Positions 36,488 through 46,300 of a stretch of DNA of 64,000 nt are shown piece after piece (the stretch's first letter is position 1; every line of letters begins with the position of its first letter). The stretch comes from Phycisphaerae bacterium (GTDB lineage: Bacteria; Planctomycetota; Phycisphaerae; Sedimentisphaerales; Anaerobacaceae): the NCBI GenBank assembly GCA_028714855.1, contig JAQTLP010000005.1, forward strand, positions 1 to 64,000, given 5' to 3'. A program made the position numbers and the translations under genes. The notes beneath the pieces were generated by a model, which worked only from the letters and a program-made list of their open reading frames with translations, did no database searches and was not told the origin of the DNA.

Positions 36488-36967
36488 ATGATATCCAGAA
36501 TTGAAAAAAAGTGGGCGCTTCCGACGTTTATTGTTCTGGGTGTGCTGGCCTTGTTTTTTACAAGCAGCAAGCTCGGCTCGCCGGCGAACGCCCAGGCGGA
36601 ACTGCAAGCCGGCAGCAACAGCGAAATTATGGTGGTTCCCATTCAACTCGAACGGGACAAGTACGGGCTGGCGATGGTGGATACAGTCGGGCAGACGCTG
36701 TGGATATACGAGCTAAACAGCATGGGTCCGGCCCATAACCGGCTGAGACTGCTGGCAGCCCGAAGCTGGCAACACGACAAGCTGTTGAAACAGTACAACA
36801 CGGCTGAACCGAAGCCGGAACAGGTCAGGATGCTCCTGGAAGAGGAAGCATTGGGCAAGCAATCGAAAGAACAGGTAAACGAAAAACAAGCGAGTTCGGC
36901 TGTAAATACAGCAGAAGTAACTGCTGCAGAACCGAACGTTGCAGAAGTCAATGAGCCCAACGAGTGA
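36488..36967 (+). CDS. Membrane-anchored protein, function unknown
   Basis: The 159-residue protein has one N-terminal helix (about 11-28) that could be a signal anchor or a cleaved signal ending near ANAQA. A small beta-rich part follows (IMVVPIQLERDKYGLAMVDT, QTLWIYELNS), then a charged helical part and a low-complexity tail rich in Glu, Ala, Val and Asn. The middle reads like a short periplasmic domain. A strong promoter lies at 36420-36448. The next gene starts 70 bases later on the same strand, so they may share a transcript. I do not recognise the family. Confidence 0.7.
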   Translation: MISRIEKKWALPTFIVLGVLALFFTSSKLGSPANAQAELQAGSNSEIMVVPIQLERDKYGLAMVDTVGQTLWIYELNSMGPAHNRLRLLAARSWQHDKLLKQYNTAEPKPEQVRMLLEEEALGKQSKEQVNEKQASSAVNTAEVTAAEPNVAEVNEPNE

Positions 36968-37036
36968 GGCAGGAACAGTTTAATAAATTTTGGAATTTTC
37001 CAATAAGATAGAACAAAAATTCAGGAGAAGGTAAAT

Positions 37037-38089
37037 ATGGCCGGTATGTTTTATTCATTACAAGAGGTCGCCGCAAAACTCAATAAAACAGAGGAAGAAG
37101 TACAAGAGATAATCAAGCAGGGCAGACTGCGTGAGTTCCGTGACGGCCCGAATCTGCTGTTCAAGGTCGCTGAGGTCGAAGCACTGATGTCGGACTCAAG
37201 CATGGGAAAGGCGCCAGCCAAAGCAAAACAGGAACCAGACGAAGAAATTTCTCTGGCACCTGAGCCAGAGGACGAATTCTCACTGCCTGGGGCGGATTCC
37301 ACCGCTGCGGCCAGCAAAGGGACCGATGTCCTCGGGGAAGAAGACGAGGATTACAAATTGGCAGACGATACGCTGAGTGAAACAAAAGTCGTACCGGACG
37401 ACGGGGCATTAGACGATACATTAGGCACTAAGGCTGGGGCCGGCGAAGCATCGCTGGAAGAAATCGAAGGAGACGTAAATCTCGATACCTTCGGAAGCGG
37501 TTCAGGATTGTTAGACCTTTCGCTGCAGGCCGACGACACTTCATTAGGCGGTATTCTCGATGAAATTTACACCCCCGAGGGCGAAGATGGAAAAGAGGGA
37601 AAAGAAGGATCTGAAGCTTCAGCGGTGGAGGTAGCCGCCGAGGCGGAACAACTGATACCTGACACAGGGATTGCCGAACCAGAACCCGGGGCGGAAGCAG
37701 CAGTAATAGGCCAAGCATATCAAGTTTATGCAGAGCCGGCGCCGGATGTGATAAGTAACGCTTTAGGAATTATGCTTTTTTTGCCGCTGCTGGCTATCAT
37801 TTACACTGCGATAGTGGCGGTGGCGGGTTTTAATAATATGATGCCTTCAGTACTGACAGCAATACAAAGGCTAATATGGTATATCGTGATTGGGGCCGTT
37901 GCGGCATCGGGCGTAATAACCGGAGTGGGTTTTATGCTCGGCAGCAAAGGTAAAGGGGGCAAAGCAGCAGTAAAGAAGCCCAAAGCCGAAAAGCCCAAAA
38001 AAGAAAAGAAAGCCAAGAAGGAAAAGAAATCCAAGAAAGGCAAAGAAGCTCCTCCGGCAGAACCGGAAGCGGAAAACAAAAGCGAATAA
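37037..38089 (+). CDS. HTH-domain protein with two TM helices
   Basis: The 350-residue protein begins with a MerR/excisionase-type helix-turn-helix (about 5-52: FYSLQEVAAKLNKTEEEVQE, then IIKQGRLREFRDG). An acidic, disordered region of about 190 residues follows, then two membrane helices (about 240-262 and 278-300), then a lysine-rich tail with repeated KPKKEKKAKKEK-like blocks. The mixture of a DNA-binding-type head, acidic linker and membrane anchor is unusual. It may tether DNA or a partner to the membrane, but that is inference. AGGAGAAGG lies just before the ATG. A terminator follows at 38116-38149. Confidence 0.75.
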   Translation: MAGMFYSLQEVAAKLNKTEEEVQEIIKQGRLREFRDGPNLLFKVAEVEALMSDSSMGKAPAKAKQEPDEEISLAPEPEDEFSLPGADSTAAASKGTDVLGEEDEDYKLADDTLSETKVVPDDGALDDTLGTKAGAGEASLEEIEGDVNLDTFGSGSGLLDLSLQADDTSLGGILDEIYTPEGEDGKEGKEGSEASAVEVAAEAEQLIPDTGIAEPEPGAEAAVIGQAYQVYAEPAPDVISNALGIMLFLPLLAIIYTAIVAVAGFNNMMPSVLTAIQRLIWYIVIGAVAASGVITGVGFMLGSKGKGGKAAVKKPKAEKPKKEKKAKKEKKSKKGKEAPPAEPEAENKSE

Positions 38090-38115
38090 AAATTCTCAAA
38101 GGTCAATTTCATTCG

Positions 38116-38149
38116 GCCCTTCCTGAGTAAAGAGAAGGGCTGTTTTTTT
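38116..38149 (+). terminator. Rho-independent terminator
   Basis: GCCCTTC pairs with GAAGGGC around an 11-base loop and is followed by TGTTTTTTTG, 27 bases after the HTH/2TM gene. Confidence 0.9.
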
Positions 38150-38213
38150 GCGCAAAAAACCAACCAATACTTCTCTTTCAGCCCCCAAAACCATCGACGG
38201 CGGCAGCATATAT

Positions 38214-38233
38214 TCCGCCGAAGGCGGATAAAT
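38214..38233. repeat. TCCGCC-GAA-GGCGGA palindrome
   Basis: A perfect 6-bp palindrome with the tail TAAATTTGA; the tail closely matches the copy at 59148-59170. Confidence 0.75.
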
Positions 38234-38372
38234 TTGAAAGTTTGTTCTTGACGGACAAATACAAATAGGTTTAGTTTATTGGCATAGTCTAAAGACTAAA
38301 GATTTGGTCGGCTGTAAGAAGTTACAAATAAAGAATTTGTATATTTTATAGGACGGTTGAAAGGATAGAACT

Positions 38373-39158
38373 ATGAGAAGTGTTAGACTTTCGGTATTTT
38401 TTGTTTTATGTACTTTTGTCGTGTTGTTGGCAAATGGCTGCGTTTCAGAACAACAGCATAAAGATTTGAAAGTGCAAAACAGGACACAGCAAAAAAAGAT
38501 AGCCGAGCTCGAGAGTGAACTACAAACCGCCAAGGTCGAACTTGACCAGTTAAAAAGACAACTCGATACTGCTGAAGGCCGCGGCGGTGTAGAGGTAAGC
38601 GCGCTGAAGCAAAAAATTGCCGCCCTCGAAGAAGACCTTGCAAAGAAAAAGGAACTGATTGCCATGATGCAAAATCAATTGCTCCATGGCGGGGCATCTT
38701 TGCCGGTGGAACTAACCTCTATGCTTGAGGAGTTTGCCAAAGGCAAGGAAATGGTTGAGTATGATTCAAGCAAAGGGATAGTCAAATTTAAGAGCGATTT
38801 GATTTTTGAACCCGGCAGTGACGACGTGGCACCTGCGGCCAGCGAAGTAATCAAGGCACTATGCAAGATCCTCAATTCGGAACAGGGCAAAAAATTTGAT
38901 GTTATAATTGCAGGCCATACCGACGATATCCGCATCGGCAAGCCTGATACCCGCGCAAAACATCCGACCAACTGGCACCTGTCGGCTCACAGAGCAATAT
39001 CCGTGATGGATATAATGTCAAACAGCGATATAACCCCGGAGCGTATGAGCGTGCGCGGTTTCGGTGAGTTCCGGCCGGTTGTACCGAACGCACCCAACAA
39101 AAAAGGTAATCCCCAAAACAGGCGGGTTGAAATTTATATCGTCCCACAGGGAATGTAA
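38373..39158 (+). CDS. OmpA-family lipoprotein
   Basis: The 261-residue protein has a lipoprotein-type leader ending LLANGC (Cys23 as the likely lipidated residue). A coiled coil follows (about 26-100, KIAELESELQTAKVEL type). The C-terminal domain is OmpA/MotB-like, with FEPGSDDVAP, IIAGHTDD, HLSAHRAISV and VRGFGEFRPVVPN, and ends NRRVEIYIVP. This domain binds peptidoglycan, so the protein probably links the outer membrane to the wall through its coil, like a Pal with a spacer. AAAGG lies upstream. It is followed by a tandem paralogue. Confidence 0.9.
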   Translation: MRSVRLSVFFVLCTFVVLLANGCVSEQQHKDLKVQNRTQQKKIAELESELQTAKVELDQLKRQLDTAEGRGGVEVSALKQKIAALEEDLAKKKELIAMMQNQLLHGGASLPVELTSMLEEFAKGKEMVEYDSSKGIVKFKSDLIFEPGSDDVAPAASEVIKALCKILNSEQGKKFDVIIAGHTDDIRIGKPDTRAKHPTNWHLSAHRAISVMDIMSNSDITPERMSVRGFGEFRPVVPNAPNKKGNPQNRRVEIYIVPQGM

Positions 39159-39243
39159 TCTGATTATCGCGAAGACGTTTGATGGGCGGACAATGCTGCG
39201 TGCCGGAGAAGTTATAGACCGACTTGCTTGAAAGGATGACAAA

Positions 39244-39930
39244 ATGCGGCTCGGATTAGTCGCGGCTATTGTTCTTGTGCTCATTTCTTCGGCGATTGCG
39301 ATCAGCCTCAAACTCCAAAACTCCAAGCAGGAAAAACACACAAGAGAGCTTGAAAGTCAACTGCAGACTACAACAGATAACCTACAGCAGAAAAACGACG
39401 TTCTCAAAGCAGATCTCGCAAATAAAATCACATTAATAGAGACGATGCGAAAACAGCTGCCAGGCGCCGCCCCACTGCCGGCAGAGCTTATCTCTATGCT
39501 CGAGAGCTGGGCCAGGGGCAACGAACTTGTCACCTTCGAGCCGAACAGAAGCGCCGTCAAATTCAAGAGTAGCCTTTTCGCGGGAGGAAGCGCCGAGGTA
39601 GAACCTGCCGGAGCAGAGATGCTCAAGTCTCTGTGCAAAATCCTAAATACGGAGCAGGCAAAAGAATTCGATATTATAATTGCCGGCCATACCGATAACC
39701 AGCCCATCTTAAACCCTGCAACCCTCGCCAAGCATCCTTCGAATCTGCATCTTTCAGTTCACAGAGCGATATCGGTATTTAATGTTATGACAAACAACGG
39801 CATTATCCCTGAACGGGTAAGTGTGCGCGGGTTCGGGGAATACAGGCCTATTGTGCCAAATGAGCCGAATATGGTCGGCACGCCGCAGAACAGGCGGGTT
39901 GAGATTTACATCGTCCCACGAGGAATATAG
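39244..39930 (+). CDS. OmpA-family protein, tandem paralogue
   Basis: The 228-residue protein repeats the plan of its upstream neighbour but has an uncleaved-looking N-terminal helix (about 4-22, LGLVAAIVLVLISSAIAISL) with no lipobox cysteine. A shorter coiled coil (about 24-66) precedes an OmpA/MotB-like domain with IIAGHTDNQP, HLSVHRAISV, VRGFGEYRPIVPN and NRRVEIYIVP. So the peptidoglycan end is kept while the anchor differs: this one would sit in the inner membrane. A tandem duplication is plain from the shared text. Confidence 0.88.
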   Translation: MRLGLVAAIVLVLISSAIAISLKLQNSKQEKHTRELESQLQTTTDNLQQKNDVLKADLANKITLIETMRKQLPGAAPLPAELISMLESWARGNELVTFEPNRSAVKFKSSLFAGGSAEVEPAGAEMLKSLCKILNTEQAKEFDIIIAGHTDNQPILNPATLAKHPSNLHLSVHRAISVFNVMTNNGIIPERVSVRGFGEYRPIVPNEPNMVGTPQNRRVEIYIVPRGI

Positions 39931-39964
39931 CCGTATAAGTTGCTGTCAGACTTAATTCTGTATG

Positions 39965-40645
39965 TTATTCAGGGGGTTCGAATTTATAACCTATTTCCCT
40001 TATCGTGCGTATGAAAACCGGATTGTGCGGATTTGATTCTATTTTATTTCTAAGTGTGGTGATGAAGCGGTCGATGCCGCGCTGGCCCGTAAAAGAGTCA
40101 TAACCCCAGACCTTATTTAGTATTTCATCGCGTGTAAGTGCCCTGCCCGGCATTCTGACAAACAACTCCAGAAGACTAAACTCTTTCGGCGACAGTTTAA
40201 TTTCTTTGCCTTTACGCGTCAGCGTTCTCGCCGGGACATCAAGCTTAAAATCTGCAAACTCATAAACATCCCGTTTTGCCTGTTTTCTCCGTCGCAAAAA
40301 TGCCGCTGCCCGCGCCAAAAGCTCCTTTATGCTGAAAGGTTTAGTAAGATAATCATCTGCACCGAGATTGAGACCCAAAATTATGTCCGATTCCTCTCCC
40401 TTGGCGGTCAGCATTATTATCGGCATATCCAAGTTTTCCTGGCGAATAAGCCTACAAACCTCATACCCATTTATTTTCGGGAGCATAATATCGAGAATAA
40501 TAAGGTCGGGCTTTTTGTTAAGAGCGGCATTGAGCCCTTCTTCACCATCGGCTGCCGTAAGCACGTGATAGCCTTTGAACTCGAAGTTATCCTTCAGTCC
40601 ACGGAGCATAGTGTGGTCATCTTCAACTATCAGAATCGTTTCCAT
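39965..40645 (-). CDS. OmpR/PhoB-type response regulator (second)
   Basis: The 226-residue protein has a receiver domain with phospho-acceptor D52 (LIILDIMLPK), acidic pocket E8-D9-D10, Thr in MLTAK and Lys in LTKPF. A winged-helix DNA-binding domain follows (about 125-225), ending RTIREIGYKFEPPE. ATG 40645 is chosen over a TTG at 40663 because GAAAGG lies about 10 bases upstream. It overlaps the neighbouring regulator gene by 23 bases. The two regulators are close paralogues in tandem, downstream of one kinase. Confidence 0.93.
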   Translation of the reverse strand: METILIVEDDHTMLRGLKDNFEFKGYHVLTAADGEEGLNAALNKKPDLIILDIMLPKINGYEVCRLIRQENLDMPIIMLTAKGEESDIILGLNLGADDYLTKPFSIKELLARAAAFLRRRKQAKRDVYEFADFKLDVPARTLTRKGKEIKLSPKEFSLLELFVRMPGRALTRDEILNKVWGYDSFTGQRGIDRFITTLRNKIESNPHNPVFIRTIREIGYKFEPPE

Positions 40646-41324
40646 TAGTTTGCGGCCTTTCAAACCTGTAGCCCACTATCTCTTCGGTATAAATATATGT
40701 CGGGTCGTCCGGGTCGGGTTCAATCTTATCCCGCAGGGCGTTAACAAGATTATCGACATCCCGAACAGTAATAAAGTGACTTTGGCCCCACACGGCGCCA
40801 AGTATCTCCCCTCGCATAAGGGTTTCCCCGGACCTTCTAATAAACAGATGCAACAGTTTGAATTCCTCGGGCGTAAGTTTAACCTTTTTTCCATCCCTTG
40901 TAAAAACACCTTCGATAACATCCAGGGCACAATTTCCAAATTTATATACCGGCGGCTCTTTGTCTTTTCGGCGCCTAAGCGCTTCGGCCCGAGCCATCAA
41001 TACTTTTATACTGAATGGCTTTGTAACATAGTCGTCCGCCCCGAGATTCAATCCTAATACAACATCTTTTTCCTGGTCTTTGGCAGTCAGCATTATGATA
41101 GGTATATCGAGATTCTGCTTGCGGATTTGACTGCACACTTCGTAACCATTCATTTTCGGAAGCATAATATCAAGAATGATAAGGTCGGGTTTTCCGGTCA
41201 TTGCGGCCTTGAGGCCTAACTCACCATCAGTGGCTGTCTTGACCTGGTAGCCCTTTGACTCGAAGTTGTCTTTGAGACCCCGCAGCATAGTTAGATTATC
41301 TTCAATAATCAGCACATCTTTCAT
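40623..41324 (-). CDS. OmpR/PhoB-type response regulator (first)
   Basis: The 233-residue protein has a receiver domain with phospho-acceptor D52 (LIILDIMLPKMNGYEV) and Lys in VTKPFSIK, and a winged-helix output domain ending YTEEIVGYRFERPQ. The receiver is nearly the same as that of the next gene (shared LTMLRGLKDNFE and VLGLNLGADDY type segments), but the DNA-recognition region differs. Its start overlaps the end of the kinase gene by 4 bases. It is probably phosphorylated by that kinase. Confidence 0.94.
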   Translation of the reverse strand: MKDVLIIEDNLTMLRGLKDNFESKGYQVKTATDGELGLKAAMTGKPDLIILDIMLPKMNGYEVCSQIRKQNLDIPIIMLTAKDQEKDVVLGLNLGADDYVTKPFSIKVLMARAEALRRRKDKEPPVYKFGNCALDVIEGVFTRDGKKVKLTPEEFKLLHLFIRRSGETLMRGEILGAVWGQSHFITVRDVDNLVNALRDKIEPDPDDPTYIYTEEIVGYRFERPQTNGNDSDS

Positions 41325-43387
41325 TGAGCAACCTCTTTATCAACCGTGCTTAACGGCTTAGCAGCTAATCTTATAGTGAAAGTGCTTCCTTTACCCGGCT
41401 CGCTATCGACGGAAATTGTGCCCTTGTGGGCGTCAACGATAAATTTGACGATAGACAGCCCCAAACCGGTACCTTCGGCCCGACGGGCGAGAGAAGTATC
41501 CGCCTGATAGAACCTGTCGAATATTTTTTTTATCTGCCTGCGATTCAAACCTATTCCGTTATCCTTAACCGAGAAACAAACAAAATTGTCCTCTGAGAAA
41601 ACTTTTAACTCGATTTTCTTATCATCATAAGAATATTTGTAGGAATTCTCCAGCAAATTGACGACGGCCGTAACCATTACATCATGGTCAGCAAACACAT
41701 CAGGCAAATTGTCGGCTATTTGGGTTTGAAAATCACACCGACCTGCGTTGAATTTAGTCTTTATGGCCTCGGCAGCATCCCGTGCAATGTCCGCAGGATT
41801 TACCCATGTCATCGCGAAGGTTTGCTTGTTCCGCTCCATCCTCGAAAAGCTCAGAAAGTTATCGACCAAGCGGGTCAATCTTTCATTCTCCTTTGAAACC
41901 AGATGAAAATAGTCCGTAACCTGCTGCTGGTCCTTATAATTGCCTTCCAGCAACGTATCCACAAGCAAACGTATCGAAGCTAAAGGAGTTTTCAATTCAT
42001 GGGAAACCGTGGCTATGAAATCATTTTTGAGCTTGTTAAGTTTTATCTGTTTTCTAACAGCCTGCGCGGCAAAACCGCCTGCAAGGAGAATTAACACAAT
42101 AACAAGGACACCCGTCCAGACATAAACAGCAATGTGCCTGCTTGCCGCTTTTTCAAAGACGTCCCCGGCTTTGAAGGCCAGCGCAATTTTCCAGCCCGGG
42201 AAATCCTGCCCAAGAGCAACTGCTACAAAAGGTTCATCCTCAAGCTTATCTGCACCTGCCACAAACCTGCCGGACTCATCCACTATTCTATAAACAACAT
42301 CAGAATCCCTGAACTCTGTTCCAACGTTAGCGAAAATCGACACAATATTCTCTGCGGACAACAGGGCCAGCACAGAAATGCCGTTGGTTTTGTGATAAAT
42401 ACCATATAAAACCCGGCCTTCGAGCGGCAGGTATTTAAGCTTATTCTCTTTTACATTTTCAAGGGTGTCGGCCTGCGGGAAGGTTTCAGATACCCGGATA
42501 GACAATTCTTCAATAGCGATCAATCTCTCAAAATCAGGCAACTTAAAATTCTTCTCATTATCAGGCAAATTTTTACTGCGTGCAATGCCGACGAGGGACT
42601 GAGCAAGAAACAGGTTGTGGTCGGCCGGCAATGCAAACCCGGCGTTGTTCACCGAATAAAGCATCGAAGCCAACTGTTGTAATGTCTGTTTAAATAATTC
42701 GTTATAAGCAGGATTATCCCGCGTCAAATTAAGCAATAATAACCTGGCGTTTCCGATAAGAACCAGAACAGTTGGGTCGGCTGTTTTTTCCAAAGGACTA
42801 AAGGCAACCTCCTTACAGGCAGCAATAGCCTCATCGGGTTTTTCAAGTTTTGCCAAACATCTGCTTTTGCCTATAAGGGCGGCGAGACGAACACTGTCGT
42901 CGGCGTACGCTGCTTTACGGTCATAAATCTCCGCAGCCTGTGCGAAGTGGTGTTCGACAAACTCAAGCTCCCAAGCGTCCTTAAACTCCGCTGAAGACTC
43001 AATGGCACTATCTATCTCAGAAGAAACAAGCGGGTAAACACGCCGACCATCAGCATCGTATACAATAAAACCTGCGACATGCCCAATCGCAAGAGATTTT
43101 TTTTGATACGGGTGCGTCTGAATTTCTTTGCTGTCCAAAAGTTCATAATATTTGGACAATCTTGCATCGGTTTGATGAAGTGTTTTTTCCAGCCGTTCTT
43201 TGTAAATTGTGGTAAGCTTCTGGCGAACAGCAAGACGCTCATTATTCACGACCTGAATGATAAACCACAATAAGCCGACGGTGGGCAGTATCACTGCCAC
43301 AGCAAGCAGCAATACTACCCACCGCATTTGATTGCCACCATCTATTTTGGCTTTGCCCCTCATAATACTATTGTTTCGCGCTCTCAT
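41321..43387 (-). CDS. Sensor histidine kinase with helical periplasmic domain
   Basis: The 688-residue membrane kinase has TM1 at about 22-45 and TM2 at about 415-440. The long periplasmic part includes a helical repeat-like segment (EFVEHHFAQAAEIYDRKAAY to LEKPDEAIAACKEV), TPR-like in look. The phospho-acceptor is H463 in ATVSHELKTPL. The ATPase domain follows with N (LLENSYKYSY), DNGIGL and GTGLGLSIV motifs. It starts inside the end of the upstream gene; an alternative ATG lies at 43363. It sits between a large secreted protein and two response regulators in one operon. Confidence 0.94.
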   Translation of the reverse strand: MRARNNSIMRGKAKIDGGNQMRWVVLLLAVAVILPTVGLLWFIIQVVNNERLAVRQKLTTIYKERLEKTLHQTDARLSKYYELLDSKEIQTHPYQKKSLAIGHVAGFIVYDADGRRVYPLVSSEIDSAIESSAEFKDAWELEFVEHHFAQAAEIYDRKAAYADDSVRLAALIGKSRCLAKLEKPDEAIAACKEVAFSPLEKTADPTVLVLIGNARLLLLNLTRDNPAYNELFKQTLQQLASMLYSVNNAGFALPADHNLFLAQSLVGIARSKNLPDNEKNFKLPDFERLIAIEELSIRVSETFPQADTLENVKENKLKYLPLEGRVLYGIYHKTNGISVLALLSAENIVSIFANVGTEFRDSDVVYRIVDESGRFVAGADKLEDEPFVAVALGQDFPGWKIALAFKAGDVFEKAASRHIAVYVWTGVLVIVLILLAGGFAAQAVRKQIKLNKLKNDFIATVSHELKTPLASIRLLVDTLLEGNYKDQQQVTDYFHLVSKENERLTRLVDNFLSFSRMERNKQTFAMTWVNPADIARDAAEAIKTKFNAGRCDFQTQIADNLPDVFADHDVMVTAVVNLLENSYKYSYDDKKIELKVFSEDNFVCFSVKDNGIGLNRRQIKKIFDRFYQADTSLARRAEGTGLGLSIVKFIVDAHKGTISVDSEPGKGSTFTIRLAAKPLSTVDKEVAQ

Positions 43388-46300
43388 TATACAAAGCCAT
43401 TATATCAGAATCTTTAAGGGCATAATTATATATTCTGACATCGTCAATTAATCCGTCGAAAGACCTGCCCTTTTGTTCAGCGTTCTCGCCAATAAGAACG
43501 TCAAAGTCGTTTACAGCAATTCCACCTTTCCAGAGCTTCGCGGCATCGAGCCTGCCGTCAACGTAGATGCGCACTTCCTCGTTGTCGTAGACCAGCACAA
43601 CATAATGCCATTCGTTAGCCGTGACCTCGGTCGAGCCATCCAGAACAATACTATTATAGTTGTTAACGGAGCCATGAAACTTTCTTCCCTGCTGAGCGGT
43701 GGACAATCGCCAGGAGCCGTCGCCTTTTGTTACGATTGCCATATATTCAGAAGGCACGGAGCGAATATTCGCCCAGCAGGCGACAGTAACCTGGCCGGCA
43801 ATATTAAAAGCTGATTTGTCGGCAATCTGGATGAAACTACCTTTCCCGTCCAGGTCGATTGCACCGCCGATTTTACCCTGTGCCCATTTGGCGTTGCCGA
43901 TAAGCGTTCCATTGTGATTGTTTCCGCTGCCGTCCGCGGCTGTGGTGCCTTCGGTTTCATCAAATTTCCACCAGCCGACGATACCAGCCAATTCGCCGTT
44001 TCCGAAGGCCTGTGGATTGCTCCAGGCGGTGTCCTGCTTATCACACCATGTAATTTTGGTGTCACGTTCTCCGCCCTCATCGTCATCGTTGACGTGGACG
44101 TCTAAACCTATCGAAGACCCTGCAGAAGGTTTCTTCCCCAAGGTTGCCCAAGGGAATTTTATCTCGGTGCGATACCCCTTCTCAATCGTCTTCATAGCAA
44201 ATTCGATATTTTCCATTCTGCCATGCTCATTATGCCTGCCCATCGTGGGGCTGGTTCTATCCCAATCGAAGTGATACTGCGCGTCTTCGCTGCCGTATTG
44301 ATTAGATTTGCTATTGCCGGCATCGATATAGACCTCCACGCAGTCATCATACCACCACGGTATATTAGTCGAACCGGTCGGTAGGGTTACAGCCTGATCC
44401 GGCCTTGTGTCGTTGACAAGCGAATCGTCGGTCACATCAACAAGCAAGTAGAGATTATCAGCATCCCACATTGCCCTGAAGTCGGCTGCAATATCGTTCG
44501 GCGAGGATGGCGGCGCGTAGATTACGTTTTTAAGTTTGTATACCGGCGCAACAGACCAGACATCATCCTCATTGCCATCAATTACCGGCGGTGTTGCCGC
44601 AGGCATAATTGTAGCGGCCATCGTCCCCCGTAATTTTTGGGATTTGGCTACTGCCTTGACCTGATTGGCTATACCTGCGATTTGCGAAACCGGCCCAAAT
44701 ACCTCATTGAGAGGAGGTATCGCTGTTATGCTCGTGTTAAGAGCAAAGCTATTAACCTGCTCATCGGTGCGGATTTCGATGGTCGTGCGGTCTGCAGAAC
44801 GGGCAAGCTGCTCTATAGCAACGTTCATCTGATTACGCTGTTCATCGCTAAGGGACCCAATGTTTATCGCCGGACCAGCCATGCGGATTGCGCCGCCTAC
44901 ATTAACCAGGACGAGCTTGCTTGTCGTAGGTGAGATTTTGTTCACAGCCGGTGCCAATGGTCCCGCGGTGCAAACACTGTTTTTGCTTTTGACCGCAGCA
45001 ATAGAGGCATCGACTACACCGCGATTAAGTGAAAGAATGGTAGTATTCCCGACCTGTTCCATATAGCAGTAAAGCTCTTTGCCGCTTTCCATACCGATTT
45101 TAAATTTGCCGGCGTTGGCGTCCACAGAGCCAGACGACTGATTATTATTTATCGCATTGACAGTTCCAAGCAGCATTGCAAGAATCTGACGCGTCTGCTC
45201 AGGATTGTGGCTGGTAACTGCCAGACCAAGGCAAGCAGGCGAAAAAGAACCCCAACCTGCGGAGTTTCCATCGGCAGGCATAGCAAAAATCGTGACCTGC
45301 TCAATGTTGGCATAAATTTCGCGTCCGATATCGAGGCCCGTGACGTTTTGAATCTTCTCTCTTACTGTATCAACCTGGGCGACGTTGTCCCGACTCAATG
45401 CGACGCTCACAAGGGCTATTGCCTCCGAAGGCACTGACTCAAGTGCAGCTTTGTTTATATTCGGAGTCCGAATAATATCGTAAGCAATGCAGTGATGCCC
45501 ATCCTTAAACAACACGTTGGCCTTAGAGACAAGGCTGTTCGGCTCAATAGAAACCGTCAGGATAAATTCATCAATGTTATTAAAATCAGCGATTGCATTG
45601 GCCTTAAAGATATCCTGCGGATTCTGTCCGGTCTTGAGGACTTGCGTATAGGCCTCGTCTACGTTTGCCCATACGGTCACCACGTTGCTTTGCCTCTGTT
45701 TTTTGCTGATTTTTGCGAACGACTTATTACTGGAAGCAAGTGTCGGCTCGGAAGCCGTACCCTTGTATTGTTTGACACACCACTTGAGCTGTTCAGACGG
45801 TTGAGCAATGATAATCACCTTGTCATCGTAGGCTGCTGCCGCCGAATTTGGAATGTTGAGGGTCTGCATACCTTCGAGCGGTTCGCCCGGTGTTCCAGCC
45901 ATACTTAATGCCATCATAATCAGACCCCGCAAGGCGTCACTTTTGCCGGGATACAATACGGCAACTGCAGGTGGATTATTTTGTCTGATAGCCGTAACAC
46001 CTACAGCCATACCCTTTATTTTTTTGAATTCGGCCATCATACTCGGATTTAAAAGAGCAGCAAAGATATCCGCAGGTGATTTCTGACCGCCACCGGCACC
46101 TGGCATATTACCACCGCCCATTGCGGCCAGCGGATTCTCAAAAGGCGTTCCCTTAAGCATGTTAAGCAGAGTCTCAATCTGCTCGCCGGGGCTTCCAAGC
46201 TCGACATATACGAGGGTTCCCGGCGGCATCAAATCGGCCGGGTCATAATTCATCAAATCATCCAAAAGCGGTTTTACCTTCCCAATAATCTCGGTCTGAT

